Assembly (NCBI GenBank): GCA_014729145.1 | Contig: WJKL01000020.1 | Location: forward strand, 1 to 5,383 | Origin: Candidatus Woesearchaeota archaeon | Lineage (GTDB): Archaea; Nanobdellota; Nanobdellia; Woesearchaeales; WJKL01 | DNA length: 5,383 nucleotides | Direction: 5' to 3' | Shown: positions 5,345-5,383 of the stretch, piece by piece | How the letters are laid out: each line of letters opens with the position of its first letter | Numbering within the stretch: the first letter of the stretch is position 1 | The notes under the pieces: generated by a model | What the model saw: only the letters and a program-made list of their open reading frames with translations | Told to the model about the DNA's origin: nothing | Databases searched by the model: none | Made by a program: the position numbers and the translations under genes

Positions 5345-5383
5345 GCCGCAGTCGCATAATCTGGTATTGCGCAAGACTGGAAA
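5345..5383 (+). tRNA. tRNA-Ser (anticodon GGA), 3' part beyond the window
   Basis: The last 39 bases fit tRNA positions 1-38. Acceptor 5' strand is GCCGCAG (5345-5351), U8 is 5352 and C9 is 5353. The D arm has G10-C25, C11-G24 and A12-U23, with 13/22 unpaired (U-U) as is common in class II tRNAs. The D loop has A14, A15, G18-G19 (5363-5364) and A21, followed by G26. The anticodon stem 5' strand is CAAGA (5372-5376) and the loop CTGGAAA (5377-5383) places U33 before anticodon GGA, which reads UCC/UCU serine codons. The loop equals that of bacterial tRNA-Ser(GGA) as I remember it. The window ends at position 38, so the variable arm, T arm, 3' acceptor strand and any intron at 37/38 cannot be seen. 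A TATA box sits upstream. Confidence 0.82.

Noticed and set aside
1..5383. CRISPR arrays, insertion sequences, toxin-antitoxin or other defence systems
   Set aside because: No spaced direct repeats of CRISPR size, no transposase-like frame, no terminal inverted repeats and no such protein motifs were seen; nearly all of the window is core translation genes.

Overview
The window is a piece of an archaeal chromosome carrying translation genes. All recognisable genes are on the + strand. The archaeal assignment rests on the gene set: S28e and L24e ribosomal proteins (absent from bacteria), an archaeal-type EF-2 with the diphthamide loop, EF-1A and an archaeal-type S10, plus BRE/TATA-like promoters and T-tract terminators. 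Low GC by eye, compact genes and the wording of EF-1A and EF-2 suggest a DPANN-type archaeon (Woesearchaeota/Pacearchaeota-like). That lineage call is an inference from memory of such sequences, not a search result.

Layout. Region 1 (1-3148) is one tightly packed operon: rps28e (its 5' end lies outside the window), rpl24e, ndk and the EF-2 gene. The gaps are 0, 1 and 12 nt, and each downstream gene has its own Shine-Dalgarno (SD). Region 2 (3149-3285) is a 137-nt spacer with a small hairpin, a 10-bp direct repeat, a good BRE/TATA promoter and a strong SD. Region 3 (3286-4569) is the EF-1A gene, closed by a T-rich terminator. Region 4 (4570-4654) is a short leader with two mutually exclusive hairpins and a palindromic SD. 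It leads into rps10 (4655-4966), followed 4 nt later by a 105-residue protein I do not recognise (4971-5288). Region 5 (5289-5383) holds a TATA box and the first 39 nt of a tRNA-Ser(GGA) gene, cut by the window end.

How the genes fit. S28e and S10 belong to the small ribosomal subunit and L24e to the large one. EF-1A delivers aminoacyl-tRNA, EF-2 drives translocation, Ndk regenerates the GTP both factors use, and tRNA-Ser is a substrate. The order joins the ends of two well-known archaeal clusters: L7Ae-S28e-L24e-Ndk(-IF5B), and S12-S7-EF-2-EF-1A-S10. Here EF-2 takes the place after ndk where infB (aIF5B) is often found, and S12/S7 are not beside EF-2. No mobile element, CRISPR array or defence-like system is visible. 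The least ordinary items are the unknown gene after rps10, the rps10 leader structures and the joined gene order.
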